64,000 bases of DNA. Source: G963664935 sp963664935 (GTDB lineage: Bacteria > Pseudomonadota > Gammaproteobacteria > Methylococcales > G963664935). The notes below the pieces were generated by a model. That model was not told the DNA's origin. It saw only the letters and a program-made list of their open reading frames with translations, and ran no database searches. The stretch covers positions 124,001 to 188,000 of the forward strand of contig CAXXSE010000001.1 of the NCBI GenBank assembly GCA_963664935.2, read 5' to 3'. Made by a program: the position numbers and the translations under genes. Each line of letters opens with the position of its first letter. Positions within the stretch are counted from its first letter, which is position 1. Shown here piece after piece: positions 1 through 9,268 of the stretch.

Positions 1-1
1 C

Positions 2-682
2 GGTTGTTCAAAGGATTCGTTCCATCACATTTGGAAACGCATCGATCTTGCAGACTTTTCCGTTTTAGCCGTCGACCTTATCGGATTCGGCGATTCTGCA
101 GAATCGAGCAACTTTTCTTACACAATGGAGGCCCAGGCTCAGGTGTGCGCTGACGTGCTGGACAAATTCTTCGATGATAGGAAGCTACATATCGTTGGTC
201 ATAGCATGGGAGGTGCGGTTGCTTTGCTTCTTCCCGATAAGATTCTGAACTCGACTCAAACTTTTACCAACGTAGAGGGCAATTTGATTGGCGCCGATTG
301 CGCTGTAGCAAGCCGAAAAATTATAGGTGTCCCCCGCAAGGTGTTTGAGGCAGAACTCTTACCTGAACTCCAAAAGAAGTTTGCTATCCTTGGAGAGAAT
401 TATACTGCGTTTGAGTCGACTACTGCCGATGCTCTCTACCGAAGCGCTGAATCGCTAGTATCATGGTCTGATAGCAATAAGCTGCTTGAGGCGTTTCTCG
501 CTCTTTCATGTCAAAAGGCTTATTTCTACGGGGAAGACAATGCGGCTCATCCCACCATTAAGCGTATTGGGTATATACCGACGGTCGAGATAAAACGCAG
601 TGGCCATTTCCCGATGAACGATAACCCGATAGATTTCTATAATGAACTGCATAAGTTTGTAACGACTGGAAGGAAGACGTAG
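2..682 (+). CDS. alpha/beta-fold hydrolase, 5' end outside window
   Basis: The frame is open from base 2, so the start codon lies upstream of the window. Before the first internal ATG (125) it already encodes oxyanion/strand-4 type sequence ending in LIGFGDS. The nucleophile elbow GHSMGG follows at about bases 199-216, and a C-terminal SGHFPMND supplies the probable catalytic His. These are the signatures of the alpha/beta hydrolase superfamily (esterase, lipase or C-C hydrolase). There is no sign of a membrane anchor in the visible part. The substrate cannot be told from sequence. No gene follows on the same strand for more than 2 kb. Confidence 0.85.
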   Translation, partial: GCSKDSFHHIWKRIDLADFSVLAVDLIGFGDSAESSNFSYTMEAQAQVCADVLDKFFDDRKLHIVGHSMGGAVALLLPDKILNSTQTFTNVEGNLIGADCAVASRKIIGVPRKVFEAELLPELQKKFAILGENYTAFESTTADALYRSAESLVSWSDSNKLLEAFLALSCQKAYFYGEDNAAHPTIKRIGYIPTVEIKRSGHFPMNDNPIDFYNELHKFVTTGRKT

Positions 683-1108
683 AACAATAAATACAACGGG
701 CGTTTCAAGCGACACTGAGAATAAGGGAAGGGACGGTAATAATAATAAGCTTTGGGGTAACCTCAAGTTTAACACCATTAATCGTATCTAGCAGACACAT
801 AAGGTGCTCCTTATTCTTGGAGTTTAATCCAGTTTCAAAGGTAACCCTCTGAATGTCGCCATTGGGCGGCAAGCGACCATACTTAGAAGATCCAAATATC
901 CGCAATGAGTATTAAGCTGACATGCGCCTGAATTTCTCGACTGGCAGGAAATGGCCGGTAAGCGACCGTTTCATCCAAGGAATAGGCAACCAGATTGGGA
1001 TAAATGAGCGATGGTCGCGATGAATAGCGACCCTATGCGGACCTTCATGAAAACTTCATATCTATCCAGGGGCAAAAGATAAGACGCGACCCTCAATTTA
1101 CAGGAGAG
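683..1108. other. intergenic region with decayed interspersed repeats
   Basis: No convincing gene. It holds AT-rich sequence and pieces of a short repeat: the string AACCCTCTGAATGTCGCC at about 843 recurs at 45852, and the gcgaccgtttca/gagcgatggtcgc blocks resemble the palindromic repeats at 4.3, 9.4, 12.0 and 14.4 kb. Confidence 0.5.
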
Positions 1109-1954
1109 TTACGGATTGCTGGCGCGCGCCGCATATCTTGAACAAACATCAAAAAGCGTATCCACTGCTTGTTTGTTCTGGGCAAAGGAACAAGTGGATT
1201 CGTGCAAGTGTTCAAAATATTTCCCTGTGGTTGTTTGGCCGACAGGATTAGTGGCCAGCCAGACGGGGGTTTCGGCACCCTGATCAGGGGTTTCATGGCC
1301 ACCGAATCCTAAATTATTGCTCAATGTTGAATTAACATCACCAGGATGACAGGCATTCACTGCGATGTTGTGGGATTTCAGCTTTTCCGAAAAAGCAACG
1401 CTGAGCATCCGGTTCGCTTGTTTGGACTGGCGGTAAGCCTCGTCATTATTATAGTTTCGACGGGCGAACTCCAAATCGTCGAAATCCAGACCGCCCGCCC
1501 AGTAACTGGCGACGTTGACGACGCGCGTGGGTGCCGACGTTTTTAAAACATCAGTAAATTCGTCTATTAACCAGAAATACCCGAGCACATTGGTGGCAAA
1601 CTGCAGCTCGATTCCTTCGGGTGTATCCTGCCGGGAACGTGGCGTTACAGCGGCGTTGTTGACCAACACATGTAGCGGCCCTCTCCAGCGCTCTGCCAAT
1701 TCGCAGACGTCGGTATGCCTGCTCAGGTCAGCTAGTTCAAAACGGACCTTAGGGTTTCGGGTTGAGTGGACTATTTCGTGTACAGTCTGTACGGCTTTGT
1801 CCTTGTTGCGGCACACCAGCACCACTTCGGAATCTTGGGTTGCCGCTAACTGCCGGGCAATGGCTTTACCTATCGTGCCGGTCGCTCCAGTTACGAGAAA
1901 AACTCTTGGGCTGCCAGAATCTTGCTTATTTGCTGGGCCAGAAAAGATGATCAT
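1109..1954 (-). CDS. short-chain dehydrogenase/reductase (SDR)
   Basis: 281 residues with the full classical SDR set. The Rossmann glycine motif TGATGTIG lies at residues 22-29, NNAA at 99-102, the catalytic Ser in VNVAS (150), and YRQSK at 174-178 supplies the catalytic Tyr and Lys. The closest general look is the retinol-dehydrogenase-like/WW-domain oxidoreductase type: NAD(P)-dependent, cytosolic, oxidising or reducing an alcohol/carbonyl of unknown identity. It has a short extra N-terminus before the first beta strand; a start at a later codon is possible. It stands alone and convergent with the hydrolase. Confidence 0.85.
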   Translation of the reverse strand: MIIFSGPANKQDSGSPRVFLVTGATGTIGKAIARQLAATQDSEVVLVCRNKDKAVQTVHEIVHSTRNPKVRFELADLSRHTDVCELAERWRGPLHVLVNNAAVTPRSRQDTPEGIELQFATNVLGYFWLIDEFTDVLKTSAPTRVVNVASYWAGGLDFDDLEFARRNYNNDEAYRQSKQANRMLSVAFSEKLKSHNIAVNACHPGDVNSTLSNNLGFGGHETPDQGAETPVWLATNPVGQTTTGKYFEHLHESTCSFAQNKQAVDTLFDVCSRYAARASNP

Positions 1955-2084
1955 GAAAAAAATAGGGACAGATTTAGTTGATAAGATATAGTTTCTGCTA
2001 TCGCACCCAGAATGCAGTCTCGTATGACGGCAATTGGCCCGTAAGCAACCATTGAGAAACAGCCGCTTCCGACCAAATTTTAAA

Positions 2085-2887
2085 TCAAACTTCGGTTTTC
2101 TCCGCCATTTCTAGTGCGTCATCAACCTCGATGCCGAGGTAACGAACGGTACTTTCCAATTTTGTATGGCCTAACCCGCATTTCTCACAAGCTTTCTACT
2201 GCGGAACCACAATCCCGCGCGTTGCCTGCGTTGCACTCGATTTGGGTGCTCAACATACTGCAAGTATGCTTCCGCGCCCAAACCTTCGCGCGCCTTGTCA
2301 CCACGCACCCTTGTGGTCCCTCGCTACGAAAGTTGTGAGAAATGCGGGCTAATAGTAACTGAACCCTCTCAAGTTCTTAGTCCGCCGATAAATTAAAGTG
2401 GCTTTGGTTCGACGAAGCGAATGGGTCCCATATGCTGCAGGGTCAAGACCAATGGATGCTACCCAAGATTCCACAATCCTGGCATATTGTCGTGTCGATA
2501 AATGTGGAGATTTTTTGATTCGACTCGGGAAAAGATAATCATCTTTGGCAAGCTTGGTATTTTAACCCATTCAAAAATTGCATCTCGTGTTTGTTGCATC
2601 ATTTCGAACCGAACAGTTTGTTGGGTTTTCTGCTGCATCACCATCGCTCTTTCTGCGATTTGATCTCCGTGAGTCAAATCCCGAACTCGTAACTTCATGA
2701 GATCACATGCACGTAATTTGCTATCAATGGCTAAGTTGAACAGGGCCAGATCACGAATTCGATTCGCTATTTGCAAACGAATCCGGATGGCCCAGATTTG
2801 TTTTGGTTTTAAAGGTGGTTTTTGACCCACCAGTTTGCCTTTGTTCCAGGGTCCTTCTTTGTTAAGTGAGTTGGTAGATTGTTCCAT
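2085..2887 (-). pseudogene. tyrosine recombinase/integrase, frameshifted and split by a MITE
   Basis: The intact 5' part (2887 down to about 2520) begins MEQSTNSLNKEGPWNKGKLV and contains LALFNLAIDSKLRACDL, typical of a compact integrase family of about 200 residues. At a T6 run near 2515-2520 the frame shifts. The other frame continues with HLSTRQYARI, then GTHSLRRTK (the catalytic His-x-x-Arg box) and LIYRRTKNL. A further base is missing near 2370. A 174-bp inserted element (2175-2348) then separates this from the last part, LGHTKLESTVRYLGIEVDD, which carries the catalytic Tyr and ends at a stop at 2085. Three independent lesions make it non-functional. The family is known; the reconstruction is mine from the three frames. 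Confidence 0.85.
2175..2348. mobile_element. 174-bp MITE with perfect terminal inverted repeats, TSD CTAA
   Basis: The left end CCCGCATTTCTCACAA and the right end TTGTGAGAAATGCGGG are exact inverted repeats. They are flanked by CTAA at 2171-2174 and 2349-2352, a 4-bp target duplication. The inside has no gene. It contains a GC-rich segment (cttccgcgcccaaa) also present in the 14.2-kb copy. A CTAR-type 4-bp target is known for some IS5-family transposases, so mobilisation by an IS5-like element elsewhere in the genome is an inference. Confidence 0.85.
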
Positions 2888-3072
2888 GATTGGTTACTCT
2901 TGCGTTGAAAGAAACCAATTTATTTACCATGCACTATGGGCGCTTACCGACCCAACCCGACTATTGGGAGAATTTATCTGATTGTATGGAAGATGTTCAT
3001 AAGCGGACATTCAGAATATTAGGTTGAATTGCCGGCTATCGGCCAAAACCCATCATTCAAATATAATGTGTA

Positions 3073-3176
3073 GTATCCTGAAAAGAGGTAAAAATTAAAT
3101 TTTCTTTGACTCTAATTATTGGAATGATTTTCCGCAAAGGTAACAATTCGTATCTCGCGATCTGACCCTGGTTTCC
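3073..3176 (+). repeat. interspersed ~104-bp repeat, copy 1
   Basis: The segment from gtatcctgaaaag to ctgaccctggtttcc is repeated with few differences in reverse orientation at 33315-33416. No open frame is shared. It lies directly upstream of a dead deaminase gene. Confidence 0.75.
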
Positions 3177-3178
3177 TA

Positions 3179-3451
3179 ATGAACGACCAAGATTTCATAC
3201 GGATGGCGATTGAAGAATCAAAGAACGGAGACTGACCTTATGGTGCGGTCTTGGTAAAAGATGGCAAGGTCGTCGCCAGAGCCTTTAATACGGCAGATCG
3301 CGACGGGGATACGACACCGCATACCGAGGTAAACGTTATCCGAGAAGCATTAAAGACTATTTCGGTAATTCGACGAGTGGCGGTGGCCTGGGAGATATTA
3401 CCGCCCTATGTGTATGCGGCCAGTTCCCAAATCGCTTTGGATGGTGGATAA
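3179..3451 (+). pseudogene. nucleoside/cytosine-type deaminase, inactivated
   Basis: The ATG at 3179 opens MNDQDFIRMAIEESKNGD. An in-frame TGA then falls exactly where the family has GD-T-PYGAV. The frame resumes with PYGAVLVKDGKVVA and HTEVNVIREA, the site of the zinc-binding H[AC]E motif (here HTE). The second zinc motif PCxxC is found only in another frame (PMCM at about 3407-3421), so there is also a frameshift. The protein stops short of the usual ~155 residues. It would have deaminated guanine or a related base. Confidence 0.75.
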
Positions 3452-3554
3452 TCGTTAAATTCACCGGTGTGGATTTAATATTTACGCGGTAATGAACCAC
3501 CAGAGATAGGTGGAATTATTCTATCCCACAGGTAAAAATAAAGGAGGTTTTGAT

Positions 3555-4106
3555 ATGACCAGAACGAATCGTTTGTTAGGCGCACTTTCCATGGCAATGT
3601 TAGCGGTTGTCGGGCTGAACTTATACGGTTGTTCACCCGGTGACCAAGCACCCGTTGGGATTTCAAGCGCAGTGTCAAACCTAAAGGCAACCACCGGGAA
3701 TGCGGTGATCGGGTCGGTTTCCCTTGTAAAGACAGCAAATGGTGTTCATATTTTTGCCCAGCTCGCGGGTTTGATGCGGGGCGATCACGGTTTCCATATT
3801 CACGAGAAGGGGGATTGTAGCTCGGGCGATGGGAAATCGGCGGGTGGTCATTTTAATCCGCATAAAGCCACTCACGGCGGACCGGATTCGGCGACGCGTC
3901 ATGTTGGCGATTTAGGCAATATCGTCGCGGGTAAGGACGGTAAAGCCAGTTATGATCGTGTGGATACACTAGTTACATTCAAAGGTACAAATAACATCAT
4001 CGGAAGAAGCATCATTGTCCATGCCGGGACGGATGATTTAACATCCCAACCGACCGGCGACGCAGGTGCTCGGGTGGCTTGCGGGGTAATCGAGCAAGCA
4101 GGTTAA
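3555..4106 (+). CDS. sodC: Cu/Zn superoxide dismutase lipoprotein
   Basis: 183 residues converting superoxide to H2O2 and O2 in the cell envelope. The start at 3555 is fixed by the ribosome site aaggagg at about 3540 and by a lipoprotein signal ending in LYGC (Cys26). All ligands are present by comparison with the SOD1 spacing: Cu His81, His83, His99, His156; Zn His99, His107, His116, Asp119. The Cys88/Cys176 disulfide pair is kept. The region between residues 27 and 42 is a short linker from the membrane anchor. Single gene; the deaminase relic lies upstream and only repeats lie downstream. Confidence 0.95.
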   Translation: MTRTNRLLGALSMAMLAVVGLNLYGCSPGDQAPVGISSAVSNLKATTGNAVIGSVSLVKTANGVHIFAQLAGLMRGDHGFHIHEKGDCSSGDGKSAGGHFNPHKATHGGPDSATRHVGDLGNIVAGKDGKASYDRVDTLVTFKGTNNIIGRSIIVHAGTDDLTSQPTGDAGARVACGVIEQAG

Positions 4107-4626
4107 CGGGAAATGGAGCCTAAGCTAGGTTCAAAAAACTAAGCCAGTATCCGATCTAAAAAATAGGGCTGTTTGCAGTTCCTAGAGATTGTGTTGACAG
4201 GCCCTAACTGCAATTCTGAATGCCATGAGTTGCCCAGTTGGCAACCGGGCGCATCACTAAATTTGGTGGCTCTTTCTGAGTATGGTCTCCTATGAGCTTA
4301 TCAAGCAGCCGTACGCCCGAGATTCTCGACTGGCTAGAAATCGCTTCAAAGCGGTCGTTCGGGAATTCAGGTTTAATGACCGCTATCGGCCACAAGCGGA
4401 CGCTCGATTTGAGCTTGCGATGGACATTTTGATTGACATTGTGGGTGGGTCGGCTATTAACGGGAATTATCCTGTTTCTGCATAATTATTCGTAGCTGTC
4501 GTGTTATCATGCTAGAAAATAGCTTGAAGCCAACCCTGTCGTTGCCGATGTTCAATGTATAGTGTCAAGATATCCAGAAACAGGTTAGTAACTGGTTATA
4601 CGTAGTCAAAACAAAGAGGAGACATT
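4107..4626. other. intergenic region with palindromic repeats
   Basis: No supported gene. A small stem gccc-agttggcaacc-gggc lies near 4231. At about 4310-4410 there is a degenerate copy of the genome's tgaccgct-atcggcca-agcggac repeat, also seen at 9.4, 12.0 and 14.4 kb. The promoter of the haemoglobin gene should lie in the last 100 bases but no clear boxes were recognised. Confidence 0.4.
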
Positions 4627-4998
4627 ATGCGTGAAAAGTCACTTTATGAACGTCTTGGTGGGTATGACAGTATTACCGCCTTTGTAAATAACTTGTTACC
4701 CCGTTTGCAGACTGATACCCAGTTGGGGCGCTTCTGGCAAAATCGGGGTGATGATGGTATTGAAAGGGAAAAACAATTACTCATCGATTACCTATGTTCA
4801 AATGCTGGTGGACCGATTTATTACACAGGAAGGGACATGAAAATAACGCACAGAGGTATGAAAATTAGTGAAAACGATTGGTCTATATTTTTTGAACATG
4901 CTGGCGCGACTATGAAAGCTTTAGAAGTCCCCCAGAAAGAATGCGATGATATAGTTGCATTTGTCTCAAGCTTGAAAGGCGATATTGTTGAGGCTTAA
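4627..4998 (+). CDS. truncated haemoglobin (2-on-2 globin)
   Basis: 123 residues, the normal length of a group I truncated globin. It starts MREKSLYERLGGYDSI with the double Gly after the A helix. The GGPIYYTGRDM segment is followed by THRGMKIS, whose His75 is the proximal haem ligand (F8). The ribosome site aagaggaga lies just before the ATG. It binds O2/NO in the cytoplasm; roles in NO detoxification or O2 handling are known for the family, not shown here. It may complement the upstream sodC in oxidative or nitrosative defence, which is only inference from proximity. Confidence 0.9.
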   Translation: MREKSLYERLGGYDSITAFVNNLLPRLQTDTQLGRFWQNRGDDGIEREKQLLIDYLCSNAGGPIYYTGRDMKITHRGMKISENDWSIFFEHAGATMKALEVPQKECDDIVAFVSSLKGDIVEA

Positions 4999-5320
4999 GC
5001 AAGTGTATAACGAATAAAATCAAGCCGACGCAAAGAACGCGCGGCTTATATTGACGTTACGTTAATAATAATTTTTACATCGTCTCACCGTCCGCTTGGG
5101 CTCGGTAAGCAACCATCGCTCATTCATCTCAATCTGGCTTTCTATTCCTTGTGTGAAATGGTCGCTTACCGGCCAATTGCAGCCATTGTCTGTAACGAAT
5201 ACGATATACTTTTTTTACCGATACGATGTTATTCTATTTATGTATAGCATACGTGCTCGTAGTATTATCCTCGTATAACCTAAGCATCAAAGCCGATTTT
5301 TTTCATATAGATTGTTGATA

Positions 5321-6097
5321 ATGGATGCACAGATAGATATCAAACTCATTGCTGCCATCATTTCCGCAATCGTAGCACTAATAGGTTCGGGTTTTACCAT
5401 TATTGGCCAAATGAAACTAGCTAAGCTGAAGGCCGAGTTGGAAAGTGAACGAGACACAAGATTAGCTGAGTTTTAACGTAAACAACACAAAATGCTCAAG
5501 AAAGAGGAAGCCGATAAAATTCTGTCCAAATATCGGGAACCTCTACTGCATGCTGCCTTTGAGTTGCAAAGCAGGATTTTCAATATCATACGTCAACATT
5601 TTCTTCCAGCTTTTTACGTTAAAGGGAGCAAAAGAGAGCGGTCATATGCAATAGAAAATACGTTGTACGCCATTGCACAATATCTCTGTTGGACCGAGAT
5701 AATCCGAAAGGATATTCAGTTTATGGATCTTGGAGAAATAGATGTCACACGTAGGTTAGCAGAGCTTCAAGGAACGGTATGTTCTTTGTTTTTAACGAGC
5801 CGACTAGGAAGAAATTTCAGACTTTTCATAGGAGAACAGCGTGCAATCGGGGAATGCATGATCATGGGCAATGAAGACCGTCTCCAATGCCGTGGATACG
5901 CAGCATTTGTGGAGGATAATAGCAAAGAGTTTCGGTACTGGTTTGATTCACTGAAAGAGGACATTGATTTCCTTTCAAACGAAAGGAGTCAAATTGTGGA
6001 AAGACTTACGAAGTTGCAGCATACGTTGGTAGACCTTATCGAGTTTCTCGATCCAGACTGTATAAGATTTTCAAAAGAGCGTAGATTGCGAATTTAG
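5321..6097 (+). pseudogene. membrane-anchored hypothetical protein with one internal stop
   Basis: The ATG at 5321 opens a hydrophobic helix (KLIAAIISAIVALIGSGF), then a charged linker KLKAELESERDTRLAEF, then a TAA at about 5474. The same frame goes on directly as RKQHKMLKKEEADKILSKYREPLL and continues for 201 residues to 6097. Without the stop it is one protein of 258 residues: N-terminal membrane helix, short coiled coil and a soluble domain rich in charged helices. Proteins with this plan occur as hypothetical genes in many bacteria; I cannot assign a function. The second half could still be made from the ATG at 5492. Confidence 0.6.
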
Positions 6098-6485
6098 GTA
6101 AAATTGTTGGTTGGCTATCCAAATATACAAATGCAGCTGACCTCTCAAAATCGGTGGCTGATTTGCAACGTTTATCCAGATCCACTGGTAGCCCTCTGAA
6201 TGTTTCCTCTTGGTCGATAGCGGACATTTGTAGGTACGATGCGAATGGCGGCTTTCGGCCAGGAGCAGACGTTCAAGAATACATTCTGAGTGTGATTGAG
6301 ACAGAACATCAAGGAAATTGGCAGCTTGCACTTAGTGCACTATACAAGGCAAGACCCCAAAGTTCCCGAAGGCTGACCGACTGATACGCAATTCAACGAC
6401 TGATACCGTTTAAACACCCATTAGTTTTAAGATATTCTTCGAGATTTTGATCGCTAGATTCAGCAATCATCGTATTTTTTGGCAT
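6098..6485. other. intergenic region with repeat fragment
   Basis: No convincing gene. The section around 6180-6290 (agccctctgaatgt ... ggcggctttcggccagg) is a decayed copy of the palindromic repeats found through the window. Confidence 0.4.
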
Positions 6486-6917
6486 TCATTTACCCGGATA
6501 AGAAAGCCCTTTATATAAAATCATAAATACGACCGGGTAATCTTTATACTCAACGTATGGAATATACGAATGCCCAGCTTCCGCTTTAAACGGGATAATT
6601 TTTGAAGCACGCCTCATAGGACCTGTATCCGCAACACGAACAAACGTAATATAAACCATATGCTTACCTGGCTTAAGAAAAACATATTCAGGCTCCGATA
6701 TTGAACTTAAAGAAACCTCTGATACTTTTATCCAATCTATTTCTAACACCTTAATGAAGGTATTTCCTTCTGTAAATTGATACCACGTGGCAAACTTTGC
6801 TAAGTTTTCAATGGGTTCTTGTTCCCCGTCATATAAATGCAGTGGCGGCGCCCACCTCGTGCAACCCTCAAAGAATGGGTAACATAAAACCAAAACAATA
6901 AAAACTGCCTTTCTCAT
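6486..6917 (-). CDS. predicted lipoprotein, unknown function
   Basis: 143 residues. The signal sequence MRKAVFIVLVLCYPFFEGC ends in a lipobox (FEGC). The rest is beta-rich with no recognised domain; the pattern KPGKHMVYI followed by AEAGHSYIPYVE is similar to small envelope proteins that bind or expose a carbohydrate-like fold, but this is weak. It is the last of three same-strand lipoprotein genes (8147 to 6486), separated from the previous one by about 90 bp, so it may share their transcript. Confidence 0.65.
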   Translation of the reverse strand: MRKAVFIVLVLCYPFFEGCTRWAPPLHLYDGEQEPIENLAKFATWYQFTEGNTFIKVLEIDWIKVSEVSLSSISEPEYVFLKPGKHMVYITFVRVADTGPMRRASKIIPFKAEAGHSYIPYVEYKDYPVVFMILYKGLSYPGK

Positions 6918-7005
6918 TTTTCCTCTAAAATAAGGCCCTCAACTCATCGCTACAGTGCCAAATTAATCTCTTTAATTTTTATAAGAACTACCGGTCGTTT
7001 TCTTT

Positions 7006-7641
7006 CTAAAAGTTGACTTCGCAATCCTGAGAGATTGGAGAAGTCTCATACGGAATGGCGCCCGATTCCCGTACATCATGCATAAAATTATTTATTACAA
7101 TACGGAGGGAGTTAATCTTTTCTTGTTTTTGTTCCTTTTTGTTAAAAACCCACCATAAAACTCGAATTTTGTTTAAGTATATGTACTGCTGAACTTCCTT
7201 ATCCTCAATCACTATGGAAAATTCATACTCATCGGCAGTATTCATTAAGACGGGTAAGAAACCCAATGATCCTAAGGTTATAAGGCCTTTGAATATACTA
7301 ATTGGTAACCATTCAATATCGAAGTGTGACATAGATTTACGTATAACGACTATTTTTATTGGACAATCCCCATCAACCGGCTTAATCGATGAAAATGCCC
7401 TGTGCTTTTCAAGTTCAAAAATAGTACACGATAAAATCGAACAACCAATTTCTCGATCTAACCTTCTTTGATCAGCTACTACGCATACGGGTTTAAATTT
7501 ACGGTAAAACGGATAAGTATCTTCCTGCCATTTTAAACTATAACTTGTAGTACACCCTGAATTAAAAACTATCGAGGAGATCAGCAACGCCCTGATCATA
7601 ATCTTATAACGTTCAAGCAAGCTCACTAAGGCTTCACCCAA
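7006..7641 (-). CDS. predicted lipoprotein, unknown function
   Basis: The reading frame overlaps the end of the upstream gene by 16 bp if started at 7641. A start at 7599 (MIRALLISSIVFNSGC) gives a clean lipoprotein signal with lipobox NSGC and is preferred, giving about 197 residues. The middle has a hydrophobic stretch (IFKGLITLGSLGFLPVLM) that may be a membrane hairpin. The C-terminal part has an IVINNFMHDV helix as in other small lipoproteins with an assembly-type fold. The close packing with the 7626-8147 gene suggests translational coupling. Confidence 0.65.
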   Translation of the reverse strand: MGEALVSLLERYKIMIRALLISSIVFNSGCTTSYSLKWQEDTYPFYRKFKPVCVVADQRRLDREIGCSILSCTIFELEKHRAFSSIKPVDGDCPIKIVVIRKSMSHFDIEWLPISIFKGLITLGSLGFLPVLMNTADEYEFSIVIEDKEVQQYIYLNKIRVLWWVFNKKEQKQEKINSLRIVINNFMHDVRESGAIPYETSPISQDCEVNF

Positions 7642-8147
7642 TTTTTGCTAGAGAGACCTAGCTGTTTGGTTAGTTCTTTCACAATCTCTCTAGCTAAAAT
7701 AACATCATCTGACCTTTGCCATCCCCAGTCCAATGACATTAGTTTATCGCCAGTTCTCGTACTATAGACATCGAATGATGCTTTTTCCGCCTGCGACCCG
7801 TAGCCCATGCGACTAATTCCTATTTGTATTCTTTTTGAAACAAGATAGAGATCAATGTTTTCTTTTTGCAGTTGGGTAAGACTTACCGGGTCATTTACAT
7901 TGACGTCATTCATACACAGCCGCCTGAGTAAATGAATCATCTCTAATGTGCCGACAACATCAAAACCCTGATGAACCAGTTCTACTTCTATCATTTCAGC
8001 CAGTATGCTTTTGTGGAGGTTGACCGCAACTTTCTCAACTTGGTGAGATGGTAATTTGACATCAAATGACCTCATAGTTGACGATGCACACCCCAAACAA
8101 AGCAAGAATACAGGGAACTGAATGATTAGTTTTCTACTTCTTACCAT
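7626..8147 (-). CDS. predicted lipoprotein, possible CsgG/assembly-type domain
   Basis: 173 residues with signal MVRSRKLIIQFPVFLLCLGC (lipobox CLGC). After the anchor the order of elements is strand, helix (LAEMIEVELVHQGFDVVG), helix (MIHLLRRL), then strand pairs around LYLVSKRIQIGI and FDVYSTRTGDKLMSLDW. That plan (a family-wide 'vulnerable to high-copy/low identity' helix-strand layout) resembles periplasmic domains that estimate protein or peptidoglycan partners, such as CsgG-like folds; I cannot confirm it. It is first of the three-gene lipoprotein block. Confidence 0.6.
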   Translation of the reverse strand: MVRSRKLIIQFPVFLLCLGCASSTMRSFDVKLPSHQVEKVAVNLHKSILAEMIEVELVHQGFDVVGTLEMIHLLRRLCMNDVNVNDPVSLTQLQKENIDLYLVSKRIQIGISRMGYGSQAEKASFDVYSTRTGDKLMSLDWGWQRSDDVILAREIVKELTKQLGLSSKNWVKP

Positions 8148-8226
8148 TAAATCTTCGGAACTAAATGGAAATGTTGTAATGATTTCTGTTGTATGAGTTG
8201 AAGTCTAAAGCAGTGTGCTCTCTTGA

Positions 8227-8418
8227 TTGATTGCGTCAGATCAACAACCAACAGAGAAAATAAACCGCATGGCATATAGTACTATTATTCAAATAAAACC
8301 ATCAACTATTGATGTGCTGGGCGAGTTTCTAAAGCACGGAACCCATAAACTGCTCGTGAAAGCAATTAAAACACGAGTGTCGGAAGGAGTTGCGTCTTTT
8401 CTTTTGACGTGGAATTGA
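8227..8418 (+). pseudogene. possible N-terminal remnant of a mutator-type (IS256-like) transposase
   Basis: A 63-codon open frame containing IDVLGEFLKHGTHKLLVKAI followed by a short ASFL. The layout (helix ending in LL..AI, then EV-ASFL) resembles the extreme N-terminus of IS256-family transposases, but no catalytic motif follows and the frame closes at 8418. The surrounding 500 bp contain no other gene. This could be chance coding. Confidence 0.25.
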
Positions 8419-8641
8419 GAAAAAATTTTAACGAAGGCCGAGTTTAGTGTCTTAATTTGCTTGGCTCCGAATAATGAACCCCCAATTGTCATAACAATTA
8501 GACAAACGGCCTTACTCCGAAAAGCATGTCATAAAGCCAAAAAATGATCGCTGCATATGAGGTTAGGCCAACCATTACGAGTTATCACTCCATTTACTAT
8601 CCATTAGTAGTGGATGGGTATTCTAGGCAGAATACCTATGA

Positions 8642-9229
8642 CTAATAATGTTCACTTTTATCTGGTTTAAAATAACCAAGGTTCAGCGCCTCATTTATAG
8701 TAGCTCTGTTTAAGTCATATAAAACTTCTTGCGCAATTGTATCTGGCCAGTTGAAAGGCATAGCAAATATTAAAAATAGTTGACTACACAAATCTAGTTC
8801 TTCTGATTTCACTATCTTTCCAAGTTTATTGCCTTTCTTATCAGTGAATGTTGTCGTAACAATAAGTTCTTGATAACCATTCATCGGTATAAGAAGAACG
8901 GTCAATATGGAAACTAAATTTAAGTTCTTATAAGGATAATCAGTACGGTCTTTAATTTTTATTTCAGCGCGATACTCTGATGCTTTATAACCAGTTTTCA
9001 CGTAAGAAAACAAATCTGCATCACTATAAGCATTAACTACTTGTTCGCTCAAAACTGGATTTTCGTTAATAGTCACAATTAAACTGATAGTTTTGTTTGT
9101 GTTAGTCGCTTTCGGTGGCCACGATGTAATTGGTTGAAGGTGTCCCACCCTAAAAGCTACTTCGCATCCCGCCAGTACTGACAAAATAGTTAAAAATCCA
9201 GCTATTTCTAAAATATTATTCAATTTCAA
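8642..9229 (-). CDS. predicted lipoprotein, unknown function
   Basis: 195 residues. Signal MKLNNILEIAGFLTILSVLAGC with lipobox LAGC. A second hydrophobic segment (NLVSILTVLLIPMNGY) lies near the centre. The ending (TINEALNLGYFK) and the strand-rich body give no recognised family. It is on the same strand as the 6.5-8.1 kb lipoproteins but 500 bp upstream of them, with a relic between, so an operon is uncertain. Confidence 0.65.
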   Translation of the reverse strand: MKLNNILEIAGFLTILSVLAGCEVAFRVGHLQPITSWPPKATNTNKTISLIVTINENPVLSEQVVNAYSDADLFSYVKTGYKASEYRAEIKIKDRTDYPYKNLNLVSILTVLLIPMNGYQELIVTTTFTDKKGNKLGKIVKSEELDLCSQLFLIFAMPFNWPDTIAQEVLYDLNRATINEALNLGYFKPDKSEHY

Positions 9230-9268
9230 TTTTGTTCCCTCCTTCTAGCTATTTTAACTTTGAAAACA

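Noticed and set aside
2114..2338. 74-codon plus-strand ORF
   Set aside because: It lies inside the MITE and the integrase tail; no ribosome site or family.
6154..6384. 76-codon ORF after the interrupted gene
   Set aside because: Contains a copy of the palindromic repeat; no ribosome site or family.
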